41,017 nucleotides of DNA. It comes from Chitinophagales bacterium 65-1. Its GTDB lineage: Bacteria; Bacteroidota; Bacteroidia; Chitinophagales; Chitinophagaceae. Shown here piece by piece: positions 1 through 8,084 of this stretch. The notes below the pieces were generated by a model that was not told the DNA's origin, did no database searches, and was given only the letters and a program-made list of their open reading frames with translations. Position 1 is the first letter of the stretch; every line of letters starts with the position of its first letter. The position numbers and the translations under genes are program-made. The DNA is taken from contig MWYX01000055.1 of the NCBI GenBank assembly GCA_002050465.1, forward strand, positions 1 to 41,017. The letters run 5' to 3'.

Positions 1-74
1 TTTATGTGTTGCCTGCAAGCTTACAGACCGTCCACTTAATAAAAAAAGTAACGAATAAACAATATGACTTATGC
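1..74. other. non-E2 sequence abutting the truncated E2 gene
   Basis: These bases replace the expected continuation of the E2 acyltransferase domain. Translation of the minus strand in all three frames gives nothing resembling E2. The plus strand carries a short open stretch ending in a stop near position 39, too short to identify. The abrupt change beside a probable contig end would fit the edge of an insertion sequence or an assembly artefact. No transposase or terminal repeat can be shown from so few bases. Confidence 0.4.
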
Positions 75-917
75 AAAAAGAGGAGTGAAGGTTATTTTTT
101 CGCCTTCGCGTTTTTCAAATTCCTTTTTCATTTTCTCTCTCCATAAAACCATGTTGGTAACATCGCATTCGCTAAAGCTGGTAACATGAGCGCTGATGTT
201 TTTACTGTCCACCATGTGCCTGGCTATCATCTTGCGCATGCGGTCCATTTCGATGATCTCTACGTTGCCTTGATGAGTTTGTAGTTGTGTGTTCTGTTCT
301 TCTTGTTGGTTATTATTGTTTGAAAGAAATACTGGCTTTTGATTTCGCTGATCATTGCTTGCAGCTTGTGGCTTAGGACTTCCTGTTTTCCTCTGCTCAA
401 TGTATTGAATAATATCTTTTTTACTTACTCTTCCATCCTGTCCGGTACCGGTAATGTTTTCCAATTCACTCATAGCTACGCCTTCGTTTGCTGCAATGTT
501 TAAGACGAGGGGAGAATAAAAACGTATTGCATTTTTATTTGAATTGGTATTTGTATTTGCCGGAACATATGGAATACTATCAACAACATCTGCTTCTTCG
601 TATTCCTGTTTGGAAGGCTGGGATTGTGATGGTTGTTGAGAGGAAGGTTGATGTGCATTTGAATCTGCGCCAACTTTTATTCTTGCTATTACTTTACCAA
701 TTGGCACAACATCATTTTCATTATAGAGGATTTCTTCAATTATTCCTTCGGCGGTGGAAGGAACTTCGCTGTCAACTTTATCGGTAGCAATTTCCAAAAC
801 GGTTTCATCCTGTGCCACTTTATCACCGGGAGATTTATGCCATTTTAAGATGGTGGCTTCCATTATGCTTTCTCCCAGCTTCGGCATTACTAAATCTACA
901 ATGTTTGTCTGAACCAT
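69..917 (-). CDS. 2-oxo acid dehydrogenase E2 component (dihydrolipoamide acyltransferase), truncated
   Basis: E2 proteins carry acyl groups on a lipoyl-lysine and pass them to CoA within pyruvate or branched-chain 2-oxo acid dehydrogenase complexes. Residues 5-82 form a lipoyl domain with the lipoylated lysine in DKVD (Lys47). A Gln/Ser/Pro-rich linker follows, then a peripheral subunit-binding domain at about 133-174, then the start of the acyltransferase domain (MRKMIARHM onward). The frame stops after about 45 residues of that domain, so the catalytic HxxxD region is absent; a normal E2 has over 400 residues. The product could be lipoylated and bind E3 but could not catalyse acyl transfer. 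An E3 gene lies at 19.9 kb on the same strand. Whether the complex uses pyruvate or branched-chain substrates cannot be told from this part. Confidence 0.85.
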   Translation of the reverse strand: MVQTNIVDLVMPKLGESIMEATILKWHKSPGDKVAQDETVLEIATDKVDSEVPSTAEGIIEEILYNENDVVPIGKVIARIKVGADSNAHQPSSQQPSQSQPSKQEYEEADVVDSIPYVPANTNTNSNKNAIRFYSPLVLNIAANEGVAMSELENITGTGQDGRVSKKDIIQYIEQRKTGSPKPQAASNDQRNQKPVFLSNNNNQQEEQNTQLQTHQGNVEIIEMDRMRKMIARHMVDSKNISAHVTSFSECDVTNMVLWREKMKKEFEKREGEKITFTPLFA

Positions 918-925
918 GATTTATA

Positions 926-1063
926 GGATTTGTGGGATTAATGAGATTTCCATTTGATGATTTAAAAATTTATTAAGGAAAATAATTTGAGAAGTCAAAA
1001 ATAATGAATAGTTGGAAGCATAACGAAAACGCAATCATGGCAATCCTGTAATCCCCAAAATCC
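926..1063. repeat. inverted pair of dispersed-type repeats
   Basis: The 15-nt arms at 926-940 and 1049-1063 are reverse complements with two mismatches and lie between cinA and the E2 gene, both on the minus strand. The left arm continues into a roughly heptamer-periodic G/A/T-rich stretch. It could fold in RNA, but the loop of about 108 nt makes it a weak terminator. It resembles the other short intergenic repeats in this window. Confidence 0.4.
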
Positions 1064-1067
1064 CAGT

Positions 1068-2321
1068 TCAGACAAATGGTTCAGACAATATGAATTTTCT
1101 TAAAAGATTCAATGCAGTTATGGCTGTTACCTGTATATTCCGCATCCTATCGAATCTTAAATTTAATTTTAAAGTTTGATGATTGTTTTCATTTCCTGCT
1201 GCAATCCACACTGTACCAACCGGCTTCTCAGTAGAACCACCATCCGGTCCCATAATACCAGAGACAGCAATTGCATAATCTGTTTTTAAAATATTCAAGG
1301 CTCCTTTCAGCATTTCTTTTACTGTTTCTTCGCTAACAGCAACCACTGTTTGTAATGTTTGCATAGAAACATTGAGTACGTTTTTCTTTATTTCATCGTC
1401 ATAGCTAACTACACTTCCTTTAAAATATGTTGAAGAACCGTGATGAGATGTAATCAGGTGTGCAATATAACCGCCTGTACAGCTTTCCGCAGTACCCATA
1501 GTTTTATTTTTTGCAGAAATGATTTTACCGACTACTTTTTCCAATGGCTCATCTTCATCTGTAACTAAATATTCTTTTGCCAGCATTTTCAGTGTTTCAA
1601 ACTGTGATGTAATTTCTTTTTCTGTTGCAGTTTTATCATATCCCGAAGTTGTTAACCGCAAACGCACCATTCCATAATTCGGGAGATATGCCAGCTTAAT
1701 ATGTGATGGCAGAGCGGCTTCAAAATCTTTTATTACTTCTGCCAGCATTGATTCTCCAATGCCAGCAGTTAATAATGTTTTATGAATGATAACAGGTAAT
1801 TCAAATTTATTTTTTAGTTTTTCAATTACTTCTTCCATCATTCCTTTCATTTCGTTTGGAACCCCGGGCATGCTTACAAATATCTTTCCATCTTTCTCAA
1901 ACCACATACCTGGTGCACTTCCCCTTTTATTTTGAATCACAGTGCAGACATCCGGTACTTCAGCCTGCTTTAAATTTACTTCAGTAACAGGCTTTTTAAA
2001 AACTTTTTCAAAAAGATATATTACATTTTTTAGAGCATCGTTATTTACAATCATTCTGCCGTTAAAATATTTGCAGAGCAATGGTTTTGTTATGTCGTCC
2101 GATGTTGGTCCGAGGCCGCCTGTTATTAAAATGACTTCTGAATGTTTACTATCTTCATCCAATGCCTTTTGGATATCATTAGGTACATCACCAACTGCTA
2201 CTCTGCGTTTTACGGTAATGCCCGCTTTGTTTAATTCCTGTGCAATGTATGCGCTGTTGGTATCAATAACCTGACCTATCAACAGTTCATCACCGATGGT
2301 TATAATTGAGGCATTCACCAT
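1068..2321 (-). CDS. cinA: CinA family nicotinamide-nucleotide amidohydrolase
   Basis: CinA proteins act in pyridine nucleotide recycling: the C-terminal domain deamidates nicotinamide mononucleotide and the N-terminal COG1058 domain has ADP-ribose pyrophosphatase activity in several homologues. The N-terminal molybdopterin-binding-like fold begins with IGDELLIG (residues 9-16) and carries GGLGPTSDD (68-76). The C-terminal domain has AESCTGG (278-284), holding the catalytic serine, and a later GIMGPDGG loop. The length of 417 residues is typical for the two-domain form. It is divergent from dacB with only 40 nt between the start codons, so the promoters must overlap. It is a cytosolic housekeeping enzyme with no visible defect. 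Confidence 0.95.
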   Translation of the reverse strand: MVNASIITIGDELLIGQVIDTNSAYIAQELNKAGITVKRRVAVGDVPNDIQKALDEDSKHSEVILITGGLGPTSDDITKPLLCKYFNGRMIVNNDALKNVIYLFEKVFKKPVTEVNLKQAEVPDVCTVIQNKRGSAPGMWFEKDGKIFVSMPGVPNEMKGMMEEVIEKLKNKFELPVIIHKTLLTAGIGESMLAEVIKDFEAALPSHIKLAYLPNYGMVRLRLTTSGYDKTATEKEITSQFETLKMLAKEYLVTDEDEPLEKVVGKIISAKNKTMGTAESCTGGYIAHLITSHHGSSTYFKGSVVSYDDEIKKNVLNVSMQTLQTVVAVSEETVKEMLKGALNILKTDYAIAVSGIMGPDGGSTEKPVGTVWIAAGNENNHQTLKLNLRFDRMRNIQVTAITALNLLRKFILSEPFV

Positions 2322-2361
2322 TATTATTTAATGATTTATTTTAGTGCAATATTAATTTATT

Positions 2362-3753
2362 ATGAAACGATGGCTGTGCGGGATTTTTTTATTGCTCTTC
2401 TTAAACAGTAATGCTCAAATTACACAGAGGATTGACAGCGCCATAAAAACAATGGTTGCAGATTCTCAACTTAAGCATGCAATCATCAGCTTATTAGTTA
2501 TTGACAGCAAAACCAACAAAGTAATTTACAGGAGAAACGAACAGGCAGGTTTAGCGCCGGCAAGTTGCCAAAAAATAATAACAGCAACCACTGCATTTGA
2601 ATTGCTAGGCAAAGATTACACCTACAAAACTACACTTGGTTATGATGGAAAGATTAACAATGGAATTTTAAGAGGAAATATTTATATCATCGGTAGTGGT
2701 GACCCCACTCTGGGAAGCTGGCGCTATGGGAGCACAAAGGAAAAATTAATTCTTTCAGCTTTTAAAAAAGCAATTAGCAACTCAGGAATAAAAAAAGTTG
2801 ATGGATATGTTTTAGCAGATGAACGCAAGTGGAGTACTCAAACTATCCCTGATGGATGGATTTGGCAGGACATTGGAAATTACTATGGTGCCGGAGCTTC
2901 AGCATTAAACTGGCGGGAAAATCAGTATGATCTTATTTTAAAATCAGGAAAAAAAGTTGGTGATAGTGTAAAGATAGTTTCAGTTAATCCACCAATTGAT
3001 GCAGGCTTAATTTCTGAACTTACTTCTGCTGCAAAAGGGAGTGGGGATAATGCTTTTATCTACTTGCCGCAGTTTGCAAAAATGGGTTTTGTAAGAGGAA
3101 CAATTCCTGTTAATGAAGATAAATTTGTGATATCCGGCGCCATGCCAGATCCGGGATTTTTGTTATGCTACACTTTCCAAAATGATTTATTTATTAACGG
3201 TTATTGGGAAAGTGATTACGAACTCTACTTTGATACGAAAAATAAAATAAAAGGATCACCGCAAATTTTTTATACACATACATCACCAACCCTTGACAGC
3301 ATCATGTATTGGTTTTTAAAAAAGAGTATCAATTTATATGGTGAAGCATTGGTAAAAACAATTTCTTATGAAAAAAATAAAATTGGTTCAACTGATGACG
3401 GAATAGAAGTTATCAAAGATTTCTGGAGCAACAAGGGTGTTGAAAGGTCTTCTTTAAAAATTATTGATGGCAGTGGGTTATCACCGGCAAACAGGGTTAC
3501 TACACATGCATTGGTTACTATTATGCAATATGCAAAAACCCAAAGCTGGTTTTCCTCCTTTTACTATGGACTACCGGAAATAAATGGAATTAAAATGAAA
3601 GACGGCTATATTAATGGAGTAAGAAGTTACGTGGGGTACATAAAAAATAAGCAAGGGCAAGAATATACATTTTCATTTATCATTAATAATTTTGACGGTA
3701 GCCCATCAACTGTAAGAGAAAAAATGTGGAAGGTGCTGGATTTACTAAAGTGA
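2362..3753 (+). CDS. dacB: D-alanyl-D-alanine carboxypeptidase/endopeptidase, PBP4-like (peptidase S13)
   Basis: S13 enzymes trim or cleave D-Ala cross-links in periplasmic peptidoglycan. Residues 1-18 form a signal peptide ending SNAQ. The SxxK active-site motif is SCQK (Ser68-Lys71), SxN is SIN (322-324), and the family sequence DGSGLS precedes the third motif. The usual third motif KTG reads KDG (413-415) followed by YINGVRSYVGY, which aligns with the KTG-x-x-x-GV pattern. The 463 residues match the family. The Thr-to-Asp change could alter activity or be usual in this lineage; that cannot be settled from one sequence. It is divergent from cinA. Confidence 0.92.
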   Translation: MKRWLCGIFLLLFLNSNAQITQRIDSAIKTMVADSQLKHAIISLLVIDSKTNKVIYRRNEQAGLAPASCQKIITATTAFELLGKDYTYKTTLGYDGKINNGILRGNIYIIGSGDPTLGSWRYGSTKEKLILSAFKKAISNSGIKKVDGYVLADERKWSTQTIPDGWIWQDIGNYYGAGASALNWRENQYDLILKSGKKVGDSVKIVSVNPPIDAGLISELTSAAKGSGDNAFIYLPQFAKMGFVRGTIPVNEDKFVISGAMPDPGFLLCYTFQNDLFINGYWESDYELYFDTKNKIKGSPQIFYTHTSPTLDSIMYWFLKKSINLYGEALVKTISYEKNKIGSTDDGIEVIKDFWSNKGVERSSLKIIDGSGLSPANRVTTHALVTIMQYAKTQSWFSSFYYGLPEINGIKMKDGYINGVRSYVGYIKNKQGQEYTFSFIINNFDGSPSTVREKMWKVLDLLK

Positions 3754-3778
3754 TGTATGAGGTAGAAATAAGATGCCC

Positions 3779-3793
3779 GCCTGCCGACAGGCA
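3779..3793. repeat. palindromic dispersed repeat, GCCTG/CAGGC core
   Basis: A GCCTG-CCGA-CAGGC hairpin lies in the spacer after dacB. The 13-nt core CTGCCGACAGGCA (3781-3793) recurs exactly at 39181-39193, and a longer perfect palindrome of the same family sits inside the CYTH gene at 12852-12872. It is GC-rich against an AT-rich background, as expected of a mobile REP-like repeat. Confidence 0.6.
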
Positions 3794-3833
3794 CGTACGA
3801 TGTAAGAATAAACATTTAATATATCTTCACAAC

Positions 3834-3872
3834 ATTAAACCATTAAACGTCTTAAACCTTTAAACTTTTAAA
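3834..3872. repeat. TTAAAC short tandem repeat
   Basis: TTAAAC occurs at 3835, 3843, 3852 and 3860, and a TTAAAT variant at 3868, a period of 8-9 nt. The array ends two bases before the ATG of the DUF6526 gene, so it makes up most of that gene's leader and might overlap its promoter. Changes in copy number would alter leader length but not the reading frame. Confidence 0.6.
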
Positions 3873-3874
3873 TA

Positions 3875-4309
3875 ATGCAACAACAAAATTATAAAAACCA
3901 TCGAAGATACGTTCCGCTCTACACCTTTGTACTTCTTGGTTTGGTCACTTTAATATTAGCCGGAGCTGTCTGGAACTTTTACAAAGTTTACGATGCTAAA
4001 GAAAACCTTCTGGGTGCCGGACTTATATTTGGCCTATCTCTGATAACTATATTCTTTTACATTTATGCAAGATCATTTGCATTAAGAGCCCAGGACCGTA
4101 CTATAAGAGCTGAAGAAAACCTTCGACATTTTATTTTAACTGGCAGGCGTTTGGACAGCCGGTTAAGATTAGGACAGATCATCGCCTTAAGATTTGCAGC
4201 TGATGGAGAATTTGTTTCCCTGGCTCAAAGAGCTGCTGATGAAAATTTGAGGGCTGATGATATTAAGAAGGCAATCCAAAACTGGAGAGCAGATCATTGC
4301 AGGGTATAA
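3875..4309 (+). CDS. DUF6526 family membrane protein
   Basis: This is a 144-residue protein with two transmembrane segments (about 15-35 and 46-66) followed by a charged cytosolic tail rich in Arg and Glu, including a RTIRAEENLRHF segment. This architecture matches the DUF6526 family common in Bacteroidota, whose function is unknown. It stands between dacB upstream and a convergent thioesterase downstream, with a TTAAAC repeat array immediately before its ATG. No catalytic motif is visible. Confidence 0.75.
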   Translation: MQQQNYKNHRRYVPLYTFVLLGLVTLILAGAVWNFYKVYDAKENLLGAGLIFGLSLITIFFYIYARSFALRAQDRTIRAEENLRHFILTGRRLDSRLRLGQIIALRFAADGEFVSLAQRAADENLRADDIKKAIQNWRADHCRV

Positions 4310-4385
4310 AACCTCACCCTAAATCCCTGCCCGACTGAACGTCCTTGGGGCAGGCCTCATCCCAAAGAGAGGGACCTTTCGACGA
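4310..4385. repeat. nested palindromic repeat between convergent genes
   Basis: This 76-nt spacer separates the stops of the DUF6526 and thioesterase genes. A 7-bp GC stem, CCTGCCC (4326-4332) with GGGCAGG (4348-4354), lies inside a flanking sequence with its own complementarity (TCCCT 4324-4328, AGGGA 4370-4374). It looks like one palindromic repeat inserted into another. It could serve as a bidirectional transcription terminator, although the T-run is poor. Confidence 0.5.
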
Positions 4386-4793
4386 TTAATAAAACTTCAA
4401 TAACTTTTGTTTTAAAGCAACAGGCATTTCAGAGCGCTTCATAGTTTTTGAGTCTAAGAAATATAGTGTCACATCGCCGGTATTTAGTAATTCCTGTTGC
4501 TCATTAAATATTTCTCCATGAAAAATAATTTTATGATGCAACGGTATTTCTCTTAATGTAGTTTTCACAGTTATCAGGTCATCATATTTAGCAGGACGTA
4601 AAAATCGAATATGCATATCAGTTACAGCAAGAAAAATTCCCATTGCTTCAATGTCTTTATAGGTAAAACCTAAGGTGCGTATAGATTCTGTTCTTCCTAT
4701 CTCATAGAACTGTGCATAATTCCCATAATACACCACACCCATTTGGTCAGTTAGTGCATAATGTATACGTATCTGTGTTTCGGAAGTAAACAA
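4386..4793 (-). CDS. acyl-CoA thioesterase, 4HBT hotdog fold (YbgC/FadM type)
   Basis: Hotdog-fold thioesterases hydrolyse acyl-CoA thioesters in the cytosol. The protein has 135 residues, usual for the family. The signature TDQMGVVYYGNYAQFYEIGR begins at Thr16 and contains the conserved Asp17 and the YxNYxxxxExGR pattern of the YbgC/FadM group. The substrate (aromatic, short or medium acyl-CoA) cannot be read from the sequence. It is convergent with the DUF6526 gene and has no obvious partner; in some bacteria the YbgC relative lies with tol-pal genes, but none are seen here. Confidence 0.9.
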   Translation of the reverse strand: MFTSETQIRIHYALTDQMGVVYYGNYAQFYEIGRTESIRTLGFTYKDIEAMGIFLAVTDMHIRFLRPAKYDDLITVKTTLREIPLHHKIIFHGEIFNEQQELLNTGDVTLYFLDSKTMKRSEMPVALKQKLLKFY

Positions 4794-4945
4794 ATTAATT
4801 ACTTATCATTTTTGAATGCTGAAAGATTATAAAGTGTTGGATACAGCTCTTAATATTTTACTTTATAATTGTATTAACAGTGCTTGTGCAATTTAAAGTT
4901 TTATTTTATCATTAAGTATTAGTAATCAACAAGAGAATTGCTTTG

Positions 4946-4953
4946 TACTTTTG
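4946..4953 (+). promoter_or_regulatory. candidate -7 box (TAnnTTTG) for the TPR gene
   Basis: TACTTTTG exactly fits the Bacteroidota -7 consensus TAnnTTTG and lies 48 nt before the ATG at 5002. No convincing -33 TTG was found at the usual spacing, so the call rests on the -7 box and position. Confidence 0.4.
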
Positions 4954-5001
4954 TATTCGTTCAATAAAATCCAGGGGTTTACATAATAAAATTCCAATCA
5001 A

Positions 5002-8000
5002 ATGAATCGCCATTTTCTGCTTCCTGTATTGCTTATAATATCTTTTACTGGTTTTTCCCAGGCTAACCATAATGTTACTGATCCGGAACGGAGTTATAAA
5101 GAAGCAAAAGATTTTTTTATCAAGGAACAATACGCCCTGGCTTATCCATTGCTTAAAGAGTTGAAACAAACATATCCTGAAAACACTGCCAGCAGTCATA
5201 CCTACTTAAACCAGGACATTGAATATTATTTTATCGTCTGCGGCCTGGCACTAGATCAGCCTGTTGCAGAAGAACAGGCAAAAGGCTTTATTGCGGTTGC
5301 TAATAATGAACCTCGGCAACAGATAATGAGCTACCATCTTGCTAAATTTTATTTTATACGAAACGATTTTGCGAATGCCGTTACGTATTATGAGCGGGCC
5401 GGTTATGATAATTTAAGTAATGAAGAGATAGCCAATGCAAAATTTGAACTGGCATATTCTTACTTTAATTTAAAAAGGTATGAACAGGCAAAGCCATTAT
5501 TTAATGAGATTCACCAGTTACCAAATAATAAATACTATTATCCTGCAAATTATTATTATGGCTATATCAGTTACAGGGATAAAAATTATGCAGAAGCATT
5601 AAAGGCTTTTAAATTGATAGAAAACCAGGAACAATATGTAGGGCTGGTACCCTATTACATAGCTGAAATATATTATTTCCAGGGAAAGAAGGATGAAGCG
5701 TTGCGTTATGGTGAAGAGATTTTAAAAAGAGGAAATTCATTTTATCAGAAGGAATTAAATTTATTGATTGGTCAGATATATTTTGAAAAGAGAAATTTTG
5801 CAAAGGCTTTACCATTACTGGAAGCGTATGTAAACAATACAGATAAGGTTTCCAAAGAAATTTTATACGAGTTAAGTTATTCCTATTACGAGGCAAACCA
5901 GGTTGACAAAGCAATTGAAGGATTTAAGCAATTGAGTAATGAGCAGGATTCCCTGGGGCAAAATTCAATGTACCTGTTAGGCGACCTTTATATAAGAACC
6001 AATCAAAAAGCAAATGCCCGAAATGCCTTTCAATACAGCGCCAATAATAACAGCAATCGCAAACAACAGGAAATATCCAGATTCAATTATGCTAAATTAT
6101 CTTATGAGTTAGGGTACCAGGATATTGCATTGAATAGTATGAAAGAGTTTACAGACCTATATCCTGCTTCCACCTATTCAACTGAGGCGAAAGAAATTTT
6201 AGTAAACATATTATCCAATACAAACAATTTTAAAGATGCACTTGCTTTGTATGAATCTTTTGACAGGCCTACACCTGCTATGCAAAAGATATATCCCAGA
6301 ATTTTATATGGTACTGCAACAGAGTTGATTAACGACCAACAGCTTAGGAGTGCAGATGAATTACTCACCAAAATATTACGGGATCCTAATGCAGGTAGAA
6401 TGTTGCCTTATGCTAATTTTTGGAAAGGCGAGATTGCTTATAGGCAGGGGCGCTATGATGAAGCTATTAATTATGCAACCGCATATTTACAAAGTGCTCC
6501 CATCACCCATGGGGAGGCAAGCCCTGTTTCAGCAAAATATTTGCTGGGCTATAGTTACCTTAAAAAGGAAAATTATAGCCAGGCATTAAGTAATTTTCAA
6601 CAGGTAGCAACAAATGTTTCTAATCGGGCAACTCCAATGGAGCAGGATGCATATGTTAGAGCGGCAGACAGTTATTTCATGAGCAGGAATTACAGCAGTG
6701 CAAATAGTTTGTATAGTAATATTATCAATAATGCATTGCCCCAAAGTGATTATGCATTATTTCAGCAGGCAATGATAGCCGGTATTAAAAACTCTTCAGA
6801 AAAAATAAGGATATTAAATACGTTATCAAGACAATACCCCTCCAGCGATCTTATAGCGGATGCAAACATGGAAATTGCCAACACTTATATGGCTGATGAA
6901 AAGTTCAGAGATGCCATTCCTTATCTTAATACATTATTATCACTACCGGCTGCAAATAACTTAAAACCACAGACTTACCTTAAATTGGGCTTATCTTATT
7001 ATAATCTAAACAGTAACAATGAAGCATTAAGTAATTATCAAAAGCTAATCAGTTTATATCCTCAATCTGCAGAAGCTGAAGAAGCATTGGATAACATTAA
7101 AAACATTTACATAGAAGAAGGAAAGCCCAATGAATATGTTGATTTTTTAAGACGTTCGGGTAAATCAATTAGTGTTACGGAAGCTGATTCATTAACCTTT
7201 GCTGCTGCCGAAATAAAATATAATACTGGTGATTGTGCAAATGCAATTGCAGCGTTTAATAATTATCTAAGCCGCTATCCTGATGGATCGTTTTCGCTGC
7301 AGGCAAATTATTTCCGGAGTGAATGTTATTTAAAAGGCAAAGACTTTAAAAATGCAGTTGCAGGTTATGCTGCTGTTATTAATAAAGGAAATAGTAAGTA
7401 TGCAGAATTATCAGCTTTAAACGCAGCAAGAATTTCGTATTTCGAATTGCAGGATTACCCGGCAGCAAAAACTTATTTCACAAGGTTGAGAGAGATTGCA
7501 GTTACGCAGGAAAATCAATTAGAAGCTTTGCGTGGTTTGGTAAGAAGCTATTATCAAACAAAAGATTTTGGGCAGGCAAATACTGCGGCCCAGGAATTAT
7601 TGACTAAGAAAGGACTTAGTACGGATGACAGGTCAGTTGCCAATCTCGTTTTGGGAAAATCTTTACAGGCTAATAACCAATGTGAGCAGGCACTTACAGC
7701 ATTCAAGGCGGTGGCAGCAATAAATAAATCTGCCTGGGGTGCAGAAGCAAGATATGAGATTGCAAATTGTTATTACACTTCAAACAATCTTGCTGCTTCA
7801 GAAAAAGCAGCCATGGAAGTTATTAAAGTTACCGGCTCTTATGATTACTGGGTTGCTAAAGCTTACATTTTATTAGGCGATGTTTATATGCAGCAAAAAG
7901 ATTACTTCAATGCAAAAGCAACATACCAGAGTGTAGCCAATAATGCAACTATTTCGGAAATAAAAAGCGAGGCACAGCAAAAGCTGGATAAGGCGGTGGC

Positions 8001-8034
8001 GGAGGAAAAATTAAATTCCAAGATAAGTCAATAA
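5002..8034 (+). CDS. large periplasmic TPR protein
   Basis: This 1010-residue protein begins with a signal peptide (hydrophobic 5-19, cleavage likely near Gln20) and otherwise consists of tetratricopeptide-like helical repeats across almost its whole length, for example FELAYSYFNLKRYEQAKPLF and YWVAKAYILLGDVYMQQKDY. No enzymatic domain is visible. TPR arrays are protein-binding scaffolds, so a periplasmic role in envelope assembly is plausible. It is followed after 50 nt by an outer-membrane barrel gene on the same strand, suggesting co-transcription and perhaps a physical partnership. A TAnnTTTG box precedes it. The pair is not one I can tie to a known named system. Confidence 0.85.
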   Translation: MNRHFLLPVLLIISFTGFSQANHNVTDPERSYKEAKDFFIKEQYALAYPLLKELKQTYPENTASSHTYLNQDIEYYFIVCGLALDQPVAEEQAKGFIAVANNEPRQQIMSYHLAKFYFIRNDFANAVTYYERAGYDNLSNEEIANAKFELAYSYFNLKRYEQAKPLFNEIHQLPNNKYYYPANYYYGYISYRDKNYAEALKAFKLIENQEQYVGLVPYYIAEIYYFQGKKDEALRYGEEILKRGNSFYQKELNLLIGQIYFEKRNFAKALPLLEAYVNNTDKVSKEILYELSYSYYEANQVDKAIEGFKQLSNEQDSLGQNSMYLLGDLYIRTNQKANARNAFQYSANNNSNRKQQEISRFNYAKLSYELGYQDIALNSMKEFTDLYPASTYSTEAKEILVNILSNTNNFKDALALYESFDRPTPAMQKIYPRILYGTATELINDQQLRSADELLTKILRDPNAGRMLPYANFWKGEIAYRQGRYDEAINYATAYLQSAPITHGEASPVSAKYLLGYSYLKKENYSQALSNFQQVATNVSNRATPMEQDAYVRAADSYFMSRNYSSANSLYSNIINNALPQSDYALFQQAMIAGIKNSSEKIRILNTLSRQYPSSDLIADANMEIANTYMADEKFRDAIPYLNTLLSLPAANNLKPQTYLKLGLSYYNLNSNNEALSNYQKLISLYPQSAEAEEALDNIKNIYIEEGKPNEYVDFLRRSGKSISVTEADSLTFAAAEIKYNTGDCANAIAAFNNYLSRYPDGSFSLQANYFRSECYLKGKDFKNAVAGYAAVINKGNSKYAELSALNAARISYFELQDYPAAKTYFTRLREIAVTQENQLEALRGLVRSYYQTKDFGQANTAAQELLTKKGLSTDDRSVANLVLGKSLQANNQCEQALTAFKAVAAINKSAWGAEARYEIANCYYTSNNLAASEKAAMEVIKVTGSYDYWVAKAYILLGDVYMQQKDYFNAKATYQSVANNATISEIKSEAQQKLDKAVAEEKLNSKISQ

Positions 8035-8045
8035 AACCATCTAAA

Positions 8046-8061
8046 TCTCCCTAACGGGAGA
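8046..8061. repeat. short hairpin repeat TCTCCC/GGGAGA
   Basis: TCTCCC (8046-8051) and GGGAGA (8056-8061) form a 6-bp stem with a TAAC loop in the 50-nt spacer between the TPR and barrel genes. There is no downstream T-run, so it is unlikely to be a strong terminator. It may act as an mRNA processing or stability element, or be another dispersed repeat. Confidence 0.4.
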
Positions 8062-8084
8062 CTTAGAAAATTAATATTAAGGAA

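Noticed and set aside
488-787. Plus-strand open frame opposite the E2 gene
   Set aside because: It is an antisense shadow of the E2 linker and subunit-binding region with low-complexity Leu-rich content.
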